From NCBI GenBank assembly GCA_031769625.1, contig JAUIMM010000601.1, forward strand, positions 2,417,501-2,481,500: a DNA stretch of 64,000 nt, written 5' to 3'. The notes under the pieces are model-generated. The model saw only the letters and a program-made list of their open reading frames with translations. It was not told where the DNA came from and searched no databases. The translations under genes were made by a program, and so were the position numbers. Shown here piece by piece: positions 34,739-46,820 of this stretch (positions are counted from its first letter, which is position 1; each line of letters begins with the position of its first letter). Source of the stretch: Taudactylus pleione (Eukaryota > Chordata > Amphibia > Anura > Myobatrachidae).

Positions 34739-35039
34739 CCTGCTATATTACTACTTATTGTTACTGATATTAATGCTACCTGCTTATTAGTGTGCATTCT
34801 ATCTTGCTTGTGTCCATGGCTGCAGGCTGCTCCCTGCTTAATATTACCTTTGTACTACTACTTCAGTTTTACCTTGCAAACCCTGCTGTTTGTATAAGCC
34901 CCTACTGTCTGGAGGTTAAGACCTGGCAGCATCCTAAGTACTGGTGAGTCCATCATATTCTGTGGGAGCAATGAGCGGTTGTTATTAGCAGATGCCCTCC
35001 CTAGAGTGACACTAGGGGACTTATACAAATACAGGGTAG
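34739..35039. other. Non-coding flank
   Basis: Mixed sequence between the large transposon and the TTAGGG-containing MITE. Nothing recognisable. Confidence 0.35.
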
Positions 35040-35575
35040 ATTCATTACACATTTAAGAAGGTCGACCATTACAAATGGTCAACATGGTCAAAAGGTCAAC
35101 ACAAAAATGGTTAACACACAAATGGTTGACAATTTTTTTTAGGGTTAGGAATTTACCAGAGGGTTAGGGTTAAGCACTTACCCCAACAGTTAGGGTTAGG
35201 GTGAGGGTTAGGGTTAGGCAATTACCCCAATGGTTAAGATTAGGCACCAGAAGGCAGGGGTGGGGTTAGGCACTCACTGGATAGTTAGGTTTAGGCAACA
35301 GGAGGGAGGGTTAGGGTTAGGCACCAAGGGGAGCATTAGGATTAGGGTGAATATTAGGGTTAGAAGAAAAAACATGTGTTGACCATTTGTGTGGTGACTA
35401 TTTTTGTGTCAACCTTTTTGACCTTGTCGACCATTTTTACCTGGCAATCTTTTTCCATGTCGACCTTTAGTGTGTTGACCTTTTCTCCCTGTCAACCTTT
35501 GTGTCTGTTGACCTATTGCCTTTTTAACATCTTGTGTCTATCTAGACACTGTCAATCATTTAACTGTATATCTTT
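35040..35575. mobile_element. MITE with GGTCGACC-type ends and TTAGGG interior
   Basis: The flanks are made of repeated GGTCAAC/GTTGACC blocks in opposite orientation (35055-35140 and 35375-35570). The middle contains GGGTTAGGGTTAGG and related degenerate telomere-like units with GGCAATTACCCCAA linkers (35143-35365). Non-coding. Part of the same end lies alone at 31051-31179, and a related stretch near 61815-61900. Superfamily uncertain. Confidence 0.65.
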
Positions 35576-35765
35576 TATACCATAAATTATTTGTGGAAAG
35601 TGGGGTAGTGTGTCTGTGGGTGATACATAGGTTGGATTTAGTGTAACTCTGGGTGCTGTAGGGTTTGGGTTGTTTGTTGGGTTTGTCTATGGTTGCTGCT
35701 CGGGCAGGGTTGTTGTTGGCAAATGGAATGAAGGGGGTGTGCTTTTTTGGTAGAGGTGTTTGGTA
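35576..35765. repeat. G/T-rich minisatellite, second block
   Basis: Same GTAACTCTGGGTGCTG unit as 30236-31050, here in two or three decayed copies. Confidence 0.6.
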
Positions 35766-37137
35766 ATTTATTTCTTGATATTTCTATAGAATTACAGAAT
35801 AGTTGTACCTTGTACAAAATTTAATAGCATGATAAAGTATCAAATACAGAAGTGATAATATTAATCTGTACTTATTACTATTAATTGTGGGTTGGAACTC
35901 CCACTTTCTACATATCTAAAATGGCTATAAAGTGAACTCAAAACAAATACATTTAACTTTTTCCCAAGGACGCAACTGCTGTCCCTGGGGATACAAAAAT
36001 TCTGAAGGCAGGGGAAAATAATTGAAAAAAATATATATTGTGTCGATGTTGGCCAAAAATAATCAGGACAACACTGGCACTTATGCTGAATAGAGCCCTT
36101 TGAGTTTGATTAGAAATTTGTTTCTCTGCTGAAGTCTGTCACAGATTTGATCTTATGTTACACTTTTAAAACATTCACCAGAGAAAAGCATTTGTTTAAG
36201 CATCACACACAAAACAGACCCCATGCACAGTACACAGACAGTTTTCTTTTCATGTTGGAATGCAACAAGGAACATTCAAAAAGAGACACATCAGGTAAAC
36301 ACTAAACTGGAGGAATTCAAATTAGGATCTATATTAGCCTGTATAATTTTAACTTTACTAGTTAGTAATTGTCTCTTCATCTTTCCATGCCTAAAATGGG
36401 TGCAGGTGATGCCCAAAAAAACACAATTAGATATAGTGACAAGGAAATGTGTGACATTTGTAAGACAGAAGCATTATTAGTATAAAATCAGTCACTAGCA
36501 ATGGGAATTTCTGTGCAGACATTCATATGGATCGTTAAACTATCTTAAGATAGCCTCAACATATGTTTATTTCCACTCATAGAGCTTTCATTCTTTTCTA
36601 TTGTTTTAATCATTAAAACTGTGCCAATAAGCATAACACTCTACATTATTATGCATTATTGGGTAATGTGTAACTGAGAGGTTAAATTATAATTCAACCC
36701 ATCCTCCTAACTTCTTATTGCTACTATCTGCTAGGTTTTGAGTTCTACTATAACTATACTCGATTACTTTGCCAAAAAATATGCCAAAGGAATATAAAAA
36801 AAAATGAACATAACATAAATTAAATATATACAAAACATACATTTAGATTGAAATAAAGTGAGACTCAATAATTAAAGTTGAATTAGCTGGAAAAAAAAGC
36901 AAACATAAAAAAAATAATTTAGCTGAAATAAATTCATATGTAGAGAAAGGAAGAACCTGTAGTGATATATAATCTACAAAGTGATTTCAGATACTGTACA
37001 TGTTTACAATATTTAGAAAAGAAGGCACTCAAAAGGGACTTTAAAATAAAAATGATATTATGGATAATAAATTTTTGCCCAGGACATTACGTCTTAGTTA
37101 ATGAGAGATCCATGTTGTCCCTGCTGAAAAATAGCTC

Positions 37138-37144
<7 letters not shown>
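35766..37144. other. AT-rich non-coding DNA
   Basis: No recognisable gene or repeat boundaries. The frame at 36223-36480 has no domain, and A-rich runs are common. Confidence 0.45.
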
Positions 37145-37188
<44 letters not shown>

Positions 37189-37217
37189 GTGTGTGTATGT
37201 ATGTGTGTATATATATA
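37145..37217. repeat. (TA)n / (TG)n microsatellite
   Basis: A pure TA run, then TATGTGTGTGTATG variants and a short TA run. Ile/Tyr/His-rich frames on both strands here are artefacts. It abuts the 5' edge of a truncated PLE. Confidence 0.9.
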
Positions 37218-37219
37218 AA

Positions 37220-37925
37220 TAAATTTAAAACAAAGGGAAAGAGATTTGAGGATAAATCCTTCTTTGTTCCATTTGTCATTAACTATAACAGCAGAGAGAG
37301 AGACATTAAGAGGGTACTTAAGAGACACTGGGGGGTGTTATCTTTAGACCAAGTATTAGGATGGGTAATTTTGAATGAACCCCAAATTATTTTCAGAACA
37401 GTGAACTCTCTTACACAAATGCTAGCACTAAGTATGCTCCATCCCATTAAAGAGGAAAAAAGTTAGATTTATGAGGTTAAAGGCTTTTTTCCTTGTTCTC
37501 ATTGTAAAGTCTGTAAGCTTGTAAGCAAGGAGATAAATCTATTTTGCAATTCTGATGGTTCCAAGACTCATAAAATCACTAGCTTAATGAATTGCTGTAC
37601 CACATTTGTAATTTATATGATCGAATGTGGGTGCGGCTTGAAATACATAAGCGTCAACTAAAACTTAAAGTCTTGGAACATATGAGAATGTGGTCAATAA
37701 GGTTGTGAATCCTAGTGTCCCCAGGCACTTTGCTATATGCCAGAAATCATCTTTGACAAATTTAAAATTTAAAGGTATAGAACATGTCATACCAGATGAA
37801 TGAAAGGGAGACATATTGAAAAAAATGGCAAGAAGAGAAACATGGTGGATACATAAATTAAAAACGATGACACCTTGCGGCTTATATGAAACTTGTGATA
37901 TTGATACATTTTTAGCAAATTGAAG
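37220..37925 (+). pseudogene. PLE E: thumb and GIY-YIG remnant
   Basis: A 5'-truncated Penelope-like ORF end beginning at a (TA)n tract. Visible parts: FVPFVINYN and VLKRHWGVLSLDQVL (thumb); the Cys cluster CSHCKVCKLV; FVIYMIECGCGLKYI, the start of the GIY-YIG domain, followed by a frameshift; and RRETWWIHKLKTMTPCGLYE, where the conserved Glu and C-terminal motif are recognisable. Wording differs from the other PLEs, so this is a further family. The stop at 37466 and a later frameshift make it inactive. Confidence 0.72.
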
Positions 37926-38956
37926 GTGTTGTTGTTTATTTTCCTTTACTCATTTATGTTTTTTCCTTCCGTTCTCTAGTTGAGGGGTCTATACGGTTGA
38001 CTCAACAGTTGTTGGATGGAGACATACCTGTTGGGTCATTAGTATGGTATGGTACCTTTTTGACTATGTATATTTATGATGAGAATTTTTAAATAATTTA
38101 TTAAATATATTTTTTCAATTCCTATAAGATGAATGAAATATTGTATTATTACCCAGTATGTGATTACTGTATTATTATGCTATACATATTATTGTATTAT
38201 GATATGTTCTAAAAATATAGTTACACTAAACATATTGAGTTTGCAGTTCTGCATATGTTTGGATGCCTTTTATATAGACATAAAGGATGGTGTGCTTAGT
38301 TAAGTAATGGTCTTAAAAAATATATAGTATTGTTATATATTAACCTATTTTTTATGTGCGTGACCCTTGTTTTATGGGTAATCCAATTTAGGCAATAGAT
38401 AAGAGCTGAGTGTCACCAGGTGAATGTAGTTTATAATAGCACCAGTTCGACTTTAACAAAATGGAGGCTATATTAGTATATGGAGATCCATAACAAAATG
38501 GCGTCTGTAGATTAAGGACACTTTTATATTTCCAAACATTCTATGAGTGTCATCCTATGTATAGTTTGTTTAAACTTGAAGTAGTCATTGGTCTAATGGA
38601 ATCAGATGACCAGATATGCCTATATATAAACAAAGAGAGATTGATGGCCACACCCCACTGAGGAAGTCCGATTGGAGGAAAAACACATCTAGGTGTCGCT
38701 TGACTAGGACATGATCGTGGTGACATCACAGGTTCAGAGAGGAATGTGGAATAACATCAAAGAAGCCGGTGTGCTGATGCGATTGGGTTTCATCCGCTTC
38801 CTCTTGCTGATTTGTTATATTCAAAAAGGAAAGGAAAGATACTGCACAGAACTGAGGAATAATAAATTGAATTGAATTATGAACCAACCATCCCAAAATA
38901 ACATAATTATCTATAATCAATGATCATTGGTGGTGCTCCCAAAGCCCAATATGTAC
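37926..38956 (+). other. PLE E 3' non-coding region and flank
   Basis: AT-rich sequence after the PLE E coding end, carrying a degenerate hammerhead motif at 38650-38700. It ends where the inverted arm of the next PLE starts. No ORF. Confidence 0.5.
38650..38700 (+). ncRNA. Partly conserved hammerhead-like motif
   Basis: CTGAGGA (38658-38664) meets the CUGANGA consensus; stem II TCC-GATT-GGA is weak; GAAA at 38678-38681 is followed by AACACATCTAGG instead of a compact stem III. CACC and GGTG could form stem I. Confidence 0.5.
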
Positions 38957-39269
38957 ACACTAAGCAGTATAGAAGAGAAAAGTAGAGCTATGGTGTGGGG
39001 CACTCTTATATATTAATGTTGAATTCATTTAAAACATAACTTTTATTAGCGACAATAAAATAAAGTTCCATATAGCTAATTCAAAGTCAGATGGTATAAA
39101 ACCATCATCAGAATAAAAATTCATAATCATGATGAAATCTGAAGGCGAATTGTAAATATGTACACAATATAAACTGGATACATTGGATTGTTAATACAAG
39201 TATGCTAAAATGTAAGTATTGATATTGTCTGGCCTTGTGCAAAAAAACAATCCCAAAATATATTTTTTC

Positions 39270-39384
39270 TCTACAGCACCTGATATTTCCTGGAAGTCAC
39301 CTTCCAAGTACTGATCAGGCCAATTACAGTTTAGCTTCCAAGATCAAACGAGATTGGGCAATCAAGTAATGTATGGCTGTAGGT
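39270..39384 (-). ncRNA. 5S-rRNA-like segment in PLE arm
   Basis: On the minus strand this follows vertebrate 5S rRNA along its length: start ACCTACAGCCATAC, middle TTGATCTTGGAAGCTAAACT, then GGCCTGATCAGTACTTGGAA and a GGAAATATCAGGTGCTGTAG end. Many substitutions are present, so it is not a working 5S gene. The mirrored copy is at 47754-47870. Confidence 0.75.
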
Positions 39385-40192
39385 AATATAGGTAAAATTG
39401 CACAATTACAGCACAAAATAATACAATATAAATATAGGACTAGTTATATCAATAGTCAAAATGGGAATATATGTAAACATTTAACAATAATAATTGGTAT
39501 ATCTAGCAGACATAACACAGCAATCTGACCCCATCAAAAAATAAAGCACACCTGTTACTGAATAAAATAAGGTAGGCAATTAAGTCCCATTCGATACTGA
39601 TAGTTAGTCAGCAGAAATCACTGTGGAAATCACTGCATATACATATATATGTATATACATTCACATCCAGAACTGGATACAAAGATCATGAAATAACGTA
39701 ATTCAATCACCTGAAACCATGAAACATCCACATCCAGAAATGGACATAGAAGTCCTATATAAGGCATGAATTAATCAACTGGATGGAAAAATGAAATCCA
39801 CAAATAAAGAATAAAACTAAGAAACCAGTGCTGTTGTAGCTCACTGGAAAGACAGTATTAATGATTAAGTCACATCTACTGTATTCAGCAAGATTGTCAG
39901 TGTGACAATGACAGAAACAGGGTGTGCATATATGTAAAATTATATAGAAGATTTTCAAAGTAAATTTTGGATCCCTATTATATGTGTCCACCTCCTGCCA
40001 TAGGAGTATGGTGAGCATACAGCGCTATAGCATCACACATAAACCAAGCATGAAGCAATAAATAGAGTGTTGAGACACAGAGATCCTGCTGTGTAATAAT
40101 GCACAATACAATACTACCACTCCCACATCCAAAGTCCAGGGAGATCCAACCCGTATGCTGGATGGATGTCTGTGCAAGTGTATATCTAAGAG

Positions 40193-40235
40193 GATGCGCG
40201 TTTCGCCCGGCTGAGGGCTTGTTCACCTCATCCAT
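40193..40235 (-). ncRNA. Degenerate hammerhead-like motif
   Basis: On the minus strand: GTGAACA in place of CUGANGA, hairpin GCCC-TCAGCC-GGGC, GAAAC, GCG, then CATCC, which can pair with upstream GGATG. Mirror of 46775-46820. Confidence 0.5.
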
Positions 40236-41322
40236 ATCATTATGTTTTTACTCACATGTATAAATACCACACAGGCAGAAAGTGGTTGATTGCAGGGCGG
40301 TAAGAAAAGAAATAGCTCCGCCCCTATTAATGTCATGTAATCGGACTTAGTGCCAATCAAATTGGTAATATAACGCTTTGCATGCTGGTAAGTGTAGTTT
40401 TTTCAGCTAATAATGCGGGCAATTAAGAGGTAGTTCCGCCCCTTATAAGATTATATTATCGAGCTAAACACCACATAAGCAGGAGGTGGTTGATTGCAGG
40501 GCGGTTACCATAGAAATTGCTCCGCCCCTATTAATATCAAGTGTTCGAACTAAGTGCCAATCAATTTAATGATATGACGCTTTACATGCTGGTAAATGTA
40601 GTTAATTCCAGCTAGTAATGCGGACAGTTAAGAGGTAGTTCGGCCACTTTTAAAATCATGTGATCGGGCTAAACACCGAGCAAATAAAAATTAGAATATG
40701 GTGCTTTGCATGCTGCTAGATGTAGTTTAGTCTAGCTCTGCAATTCTGTAAAACAGTGCAGAGATAGATGTAATAGCCATAGCAGGAAGAAAATGCATTA
40801 TAAACATAAGAAGCCACAAGAGATATTTATAATCTAAATCAGAGAATAAACAATCCATATGAAACATATATATAGGTGTTTACCATTTGTTGGTAATATG
40901 TAGTGCATCATGGTCGATGTAGTTTTTTTAATGCACAAATTCACACCATGCATTATTGATGAAAAAAATAAATAAATAAAATATACTGGTAGGTGTAGTT
41001 TAGTCTAGATCTGTAATAATATGAAGGAGTACAGAGATAGATGTCAAAAACCATAACAAGAAGAGAATAAAACCAATAAAGATAGTTATAATCTAGAATA
41101 TAAAGTAAGCAATCTATATGGAAAAATATAAAAAAATATGAAAAAATATATATAGGTATTAACCAATTATTGGTATTGTGTAGTACATTATGGTTGATTA
41201 ATTGCACAAACTCACACCATGCATTAGTGATTTATAAATTAACTAAATATCCTAATATGGAAATGAATAGAAATATATAATATAATAATTAATAAATAAA
41301 TAATGAGATCAGTACACTACAA

Positions 41323-41326
<4 letters not shown>

Positions 41327-41368
<42 letters not shown>

Positions 41369-41370
41369 GT
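41327..41370. repeat. (AAT)n microsatellite in PLE arm
   Basis: An AAT-type run. The mirrored arm has a TTA-type run at about 45650-45690, so the microsatellite was present before the arms were duplicated. Confidence 0.85.
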
Positions 41371-42152
41371 AGTAGTAATGTGTATATCATATAAGTGTCT
41401 TATAAAAATATTAATAAAATAATAATAATATTACACCTCTAAATAACTATACTAATAACAAATAAATAAAAGTAGCCCATATAGCATATGATTTGACTGT
41501 GTTAGAAGTTCATAAATATTAACATATTATAGTGAAAAATTGTTAAAAAGTGTAATGGAAGTGTAAATGTGATAAAAAAAAGAAAAAGAAAAAAAGTGAA
41601 ACAAAAACCGTGTCAATACATAAAATTTCACAAATAGAAATATTTGTATTCTAAAATGTATAAAAAGTGAAAAAATATATGAGTAAGTATACCTAAAAAT
41701 TAGATATATAAAGTGGTTATATGTGAAATAAAGTGATAAAGTGCAAAACAATAAGTGTTAGGAACTTACAGATGCATGATCTCATAATAAATGATAAGTT
41801 CTAGTGAAATAAAATATACCATCAACAAGTAAGTAGTGATAATAAAGTGATAAAATACCAATTTTAATTTTTTTGAATATATGTGTTGTAGGTACATTAA
41901 AATATATTGATTCTAAAATTTCAATTATCGAATGTATTAGACCCCAAACAAATATAGATAAAGAAATTTAAAAAAAATATATAATATATAAAAAGTATAA
42001 AAAAAATTTGAATAGAATGGAAACATAAAAATGAATAAGTCAGTAAAATATATTACTCATGGTTGAATTATTCACAAAAATACACCATAATTTATATATT
42101 CATTCATACCATGTGGGTTCAGAGCACCTAATCTAAATGTCCACCTGCTTTC

Positions 42153-42841
42153 ACGTTTCAGCTCCTGGTTCCCTTGTATTTATTGATGATGTGACTGCTA
42201 ACAAAAGCAGCAGAATGAATTATGAAGTGTTTCGGGCAATATTATATGCTCATATTCAGTCAAATGCTTCAGAACTCATTGGACAGCGCTTCACAGTGCA
42301 GATGGACAATGACCCGAAGCATACTGCAAAAGCAACCAAAGAGTTTTTTCAGGCTAAAAAGTGGAATGTTATGCAATGGCCAAGTCAATCCCCTGACCTG
42401 AATCCGATTGAGCATGCATTTCACTTGATGAAGACAAAACTGAAGGGAAAATGCCCCAAAAACTGAAGACATTTGCAGTAGAGGCCTGGCAGAGCATCAC
42501 CAGGGATGAAACCCAGCGTCTGGTGTTGTCTATGCATTCCAGACTTCAGGCTGTAATTGCCTGCAAAGGATTTGCAACAAAGTATTAAAAAGTGAAAGTT
42601 AGATTTAGGATTGTTTAGTTTGTCCCATTACTTTTGGCCCCTTAAAAAGTGGGAGGCACATATAAAAGCCGTTGTAATTCCTACACCGTTCACCTGATTT
42701 GGATGTAATCACCCTCAAATTAAATCTGAAAGTCTGCAGTTAAAGCACATCTTGTTTGTTTCATTTCAAAGCCATTGTGGTGGTGAATAGAGGACAAAAT
42801 ATGAAAATTCTATCAATGTCCCAATATTTATGGACCTGACT
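42153..42841 (+). pseudogene. Truncated Tc1/mariner transposon
   Basis: C-terminal half of a Tc1-like transposase followed by the right inverted end. Visible: MDNDPKHTAKATKEFF with the second catalytic Asp, and QSPDLNPIEHAF with the third acidic residue (Glu). The first catalytic Asp and DNA-binding domain are missing. A frameshift near 42466 precedes the end of the protein. The 3' end (CAATATTTATGGACCTGACT near 42820, then GTA) is the known Tc1-type terminus next to a TA. The break at 42152 coincides with the inner end of the PLE arm. Confidence 0.88.
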
Positions 42842-44951
42842 GTATATGTACACTGGAAGAACTTCAAGAAGAAGGAAATTATATCATGGAACACCAGAAG
42901 AGACCCACATTTAAGAAGAAATCAACATTCTTTCCCCCTGAATCTATTAGCCCAGAAATTAACATTTTCCAAGAACTAGTATCTAAGGATTTAGATGTAT
43001 TACACATGAAAATTAAGGGACAAGCACGAAAGAAGTGCAATCTGAATAAACAGGAGTTTCAAGCCCTCAAGAACATTAAGAATTGGAAGGGAGTTGTCAT
43101 TAAACCCTCTGACAAGGGTGGTAATGTTGTCATCTGGCCGATAGAGATGTACCAAAGAGAAGCATTATGACAACTTAATGATGAGGAGTGTTATAAAGAT
43201 ATTCTCTTTAATCCAACAGAGAATTTTACTATATTATTCAACAACATGATTTATAAAGCTAGAAATGATGGTATCATTCTTAAAGAAGAACATGAGTAAT
43301 TGAAAATGCAGAACCCAAAAGTACCTACACTCTATTTACTTCCTAAAGTTCACAAGCTTACATGATCTGCCAGGGAGACCCATAGTTTCAGGGGTGGGAG
43401 GTCACTCTGAGAATGCGAGCTGATTTGATGACCTTCATCTTCGTCACCATGTTTTGGGTTTAACATCATATATACAGGATACATCGGATATCCTCAGAAA
43501 GCTGCATCAATGTCAAGGTGGAAAAACAGCACTTTCTTGTCACCTTGGATGTGGTATCCCTGTACACATGTATTGATCATGTTTTGGGAATTCAGGCGAT
43601 TGCATACTTTCTTCAAATGGAAGAACCTTGCCAATTCCATCAATTTCTCTTAGATCTTCTGGAGTTTATCTTGACAAAAAATGACTTCACTTTTGGTGAC
43701 CACTTCTACCTGCAAATGAGGGGGATTGAATTGGGGGCTGCTTGTGCCCCCACATATGCCAACCTGTTCATGGCAGGTGGGAGCGGGAATTTGTTTTTGG
43801 AGAGACCTTGGACCGATATACAAAATTTGTTGGTGGTTGGTGGAGATATATTGATGACATCTTTATGATATGGGAAGGAGATGAACAATTGCTTCTTGAA
43901 TTCATGCAAGAGCTTAATAAGAATAAGGATAACATCAGACTCACCTATCACTACAGTCAAGAACAAATACCCTTTTTGGATTTGAAAATTTTCAAGTCAA
44001 AAGAGGGGATTATATATACTGAACTTTACCAGAAGGACATGGCAACCAGTAGCTTATTACATCATACTAGTGCACATTTTCCACCTACGTAATTGTTCAG
44101 ATGTACAAACATATCGATCCCAGAGCCTTGAATTGACAGATAGATTAATGGATAGAGGATATAGCAAGAGGTGCATTAAGTGAGCCCAAGCAAGCATTAG
44201 AGATACTCATAGAGATCAATTGATTTTCAGAGATGAGAACCAGAAGAGACACAGAATAAAAGATAAAACTAATAAAGACACAACAAGATTTATAGGCAAT
44301 TTCTGTAAGGAATGGAGAACCATTCAGAACATTATTCAACAACATTGGCCTGTTCACCACTTAGACCATGCTTTATCCCAAATTTTGGATAAAAAGGTGA
44401 CTATGGGGTGGCGCAGAGCAAAAAATTTAAGAAATAATCTTATTCAAAGCCACTTTGTCAGATTCCCTAAGGGGGACAATAAAATACAAGGTTCTCATGC
44501 TTGTGGCACATGTAAAGCATGTCAATATATGCTTAAATGTAACATTGTTCAGGATAAATATGGAATGGACATTCAAATAAGAGATTTTATTAACTGTAAC
44601 ACTAAATGTGTTATTTATTGCCTTACCTGCAGTTGTAATATCAAATATGTGGGGATGACATCCAGGAATCTGAAACAACGTATTTTGGAGCATGTAGGGA
44701 CCATTAGAAATGCCCCGTTGGATATTGTGAAATTTAAAAAACTAACCTCGGTAGCTTGTCATTTCCATACTCAACATAATGACAATACAAAAGACTTGAA
44801 AGCTTTTTGACTGGAAAAAGTGAGTTTAGGAATCCGGGGTGGTGACCTTACACAGGAGCTGATGAAACATGAAAGCAGGTGGACATTTAGATTAGGAGCT
44901 CTGAACCCACATGGTATGAATGAAAATATAAATTATGGTGTATTTTTGTGA
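42842..44951 (+). pseudogene. PLE C: reverse transcriptase and GIY-YIG endonuclease
   Basis: A Penelope-like ORF broken by several frameshifts. In order: KKKSTFFPPES (N-terminal end retained), VVIKPSDKGGNVVIW (fingers), LYLLPKVHKL and GRPIVSGVGG, TLDVVSLYTCI (first catalytic Asp), PTYANLFM, WWRYIDDIFMIW (YIDD intact), IPFLDLKIF, thumb HWPVHHLDHAL, Cys cluster ACGTCKACQYML, the GIY-YIG domain VIYCLTCSCNIKYVGMT with QRILEH, and ESRWTFRLGALNPHGMNE carrying the catalytic Glu. The first 150 or so residues are missing; the ORF begins right at the Tc1 end. All catalytic motifs remain readable, so decay is moderate. Confidence 0.9.
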
Positions 44952-45654
44952 ATAATTCAAGCATGAGTAATATATTTTACTGACTTATTAATTTTTATGT
45001 TTCCATTCTATTCAAATTTTTTTTATACTTTTTATATATTATACATTTTTTAAAAATGTCATTCTCTATATTTGTTTGGGGTCTAATACATTCGATAATT
45101 GAAATTTTAGAATCAATATATTTTAATGTACCTACAACACATATTCAAAACAATAAAAATTGGTATTTTATCACTTTATTATCACTACTTACTTGTTGGT
45201 GGTATATTTTATTTCACTAGAACTTATCATTTATTATGAGATCATGCATCTGTAAGTTCCTAACACTTACTGTTTTGCACTTTATCACTTTATTTCACAT
45301 ATAACCACTTTATATATATAATTTTTAGGTATACTTACTCATATATTTTTTCACTTTTTATAAATTTTAGAATATAAATATTTCTCTTTGTGAAATTTTA
45401 TGTATTGACACAGTTTTTGTTTCACTTTTTTCTTTTTCTTTTTTTATCACATTTACACTTCCATTACACTTTTTAACAATTTTTCACTATAATATGTTAA
45501 TATTTATTAACTTCTAACACAGTCATATCATATGCTATATGGGCTACTTTTATTTATTTGTTATTAGTATAGTTATTTATTTAGATGTGTAATATTATTA
45601 TTATTTTATTAATATTTTTATAAGACACTTATATGATATACACATTACTACTAC

Positions 45655-45691
<37 letters not shown>

Positions 45692-46774
45692 TTGTAGTGT
45701 ACTGATCTCATTATTTATTTATTAATTATTATAATATTATATATTTCTATTCATTTCCATATTAGGATATTTAGTTAATTTATAAATCACTAATGCATGG
45801 TGTGAGTTTGTGAAATTAATCTACCATAATACACTACACAATACCAATAAATGGTTAATACCTATATATATTTTTTCATATATTTTCATATAGATTGCTT
45901 ACTTTCGATTGTAGATTTTAAATATCTTTATTGGTTTCTCATTTTTATAATCCATTCTCTTCTTGTTATGGTTTTTGACATCTATCTCTGTACTCCTTCA
46001 TAGAATTACAGAGCTAGACTAAACTACACCTACCAGTATATTTTATTTTATTTTTTTTCATCAATAATGCATGGTGTGAGTTTGTGCATTAAAAAATCTA
46101 CATCGACCATGATGCACTACATATTACCAACAAATGGTAAACACCTATATATATGTTTTATATGGATTGTTTATTCTCTATTTTGGATTATAAATATCTC
46201 TTGTGGCTTCTTATGTTTATAATGCATTTTCTTCCTGCTATGGCTATTACATCTATTTCTGCACTGTTTTACAGAATTACAGAGCAAGACTAAACTACAT
46301 CTACCAGCATGCAAAGCTAATTTTTATTTGCTCGGTGTTTAGCCCGATCACATGATTTTAAAAGTGGCCGAACTACCTCTTAACTGTCCGCATTACTAGC
46401 TGGAATTAACTACATTTACCAGCATGTAAAGCGTCATATCATTAATTTGATTGGCACTTAGTCCAATCACATGATATTAATAGGGGTGGAGCTATCTCTA
46501 TGGTAACCGCCCTGCAATCAACCACCTCCTGCTTATGTGGTGTTTAGCTCGATAATATAATCTTATAAGGGGCAGAACTAACTCTTAATTGCCCGCATTA
46601 TTAGCTGAAAAAACTACACTTACCAGCATGCAAAGTCTTATATTACCAATTTGATTGGCACTAAGTCCGATTACATGACATTAATAGGGGCGGGGCTATT
46701 TCTTTTGTTACCGCCCTGCAATCAACCACTTTCTGCCTGTGTGGTATTTATACATGTGAGTAAAAACATAACGA

Positions 46775-46820
46775 TATGGATGAGGTGAACAAGCCCTCAG
46801 CCGGGCGAAACGCGCATCCT
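46775..46820 (+). ncRNA. Degenerate hammerhead-like motif
   Basis: GTGAACA, hairpin GCCC-TCAGCC-GGGC, GAAA at 46807-46810, GCG, then CATCC. GGATG upstream can pair with CATCC. GAAA and the stem survive; the CUGANGA box is changed at two or more positions. Confidence 0.5.

Larger units (their letters stand above)
38957..42152 (-). repeat. Left inverted arm of PLE C
   Basis: A mirror of 44868-48180, from AAGCAGTATAGAAG at its outer end to the last 26 or so codons of the PLE ORF at its inner end (42070-42152). It includes a 5S-like segment, a hammerhead-like motif and an AAT-type microsatellite, each with a mirrored partner. The frame at 39978-40235 has a near-identical mirror at 46776-47033, reflecting non-coding sequence. 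Confidence 0.88.

Noticed and set aside
37098..37466. Open frames rich in Ile/Tyr/His around TA/TG repeats (also 2712, 8686, 48266, 54568)
   Set aside because: Produced by (TA)n and (CA)n tracts. Only the downstream part of 37143-37466 is PLE coding.
39061..39130. Additional hammerhead near ATCATCAG and its mirror at 48020
   Set aside because: A CTGATGATGG string occurs, but no stem II followed by GAAA lies at the right distance.
42137..42160. ATG at 42137 as start of a Tc1 transposase gene
   Set aside because: The first residues come from the inverted PLE arm. The transposase is truncated and enters in mid-protein.
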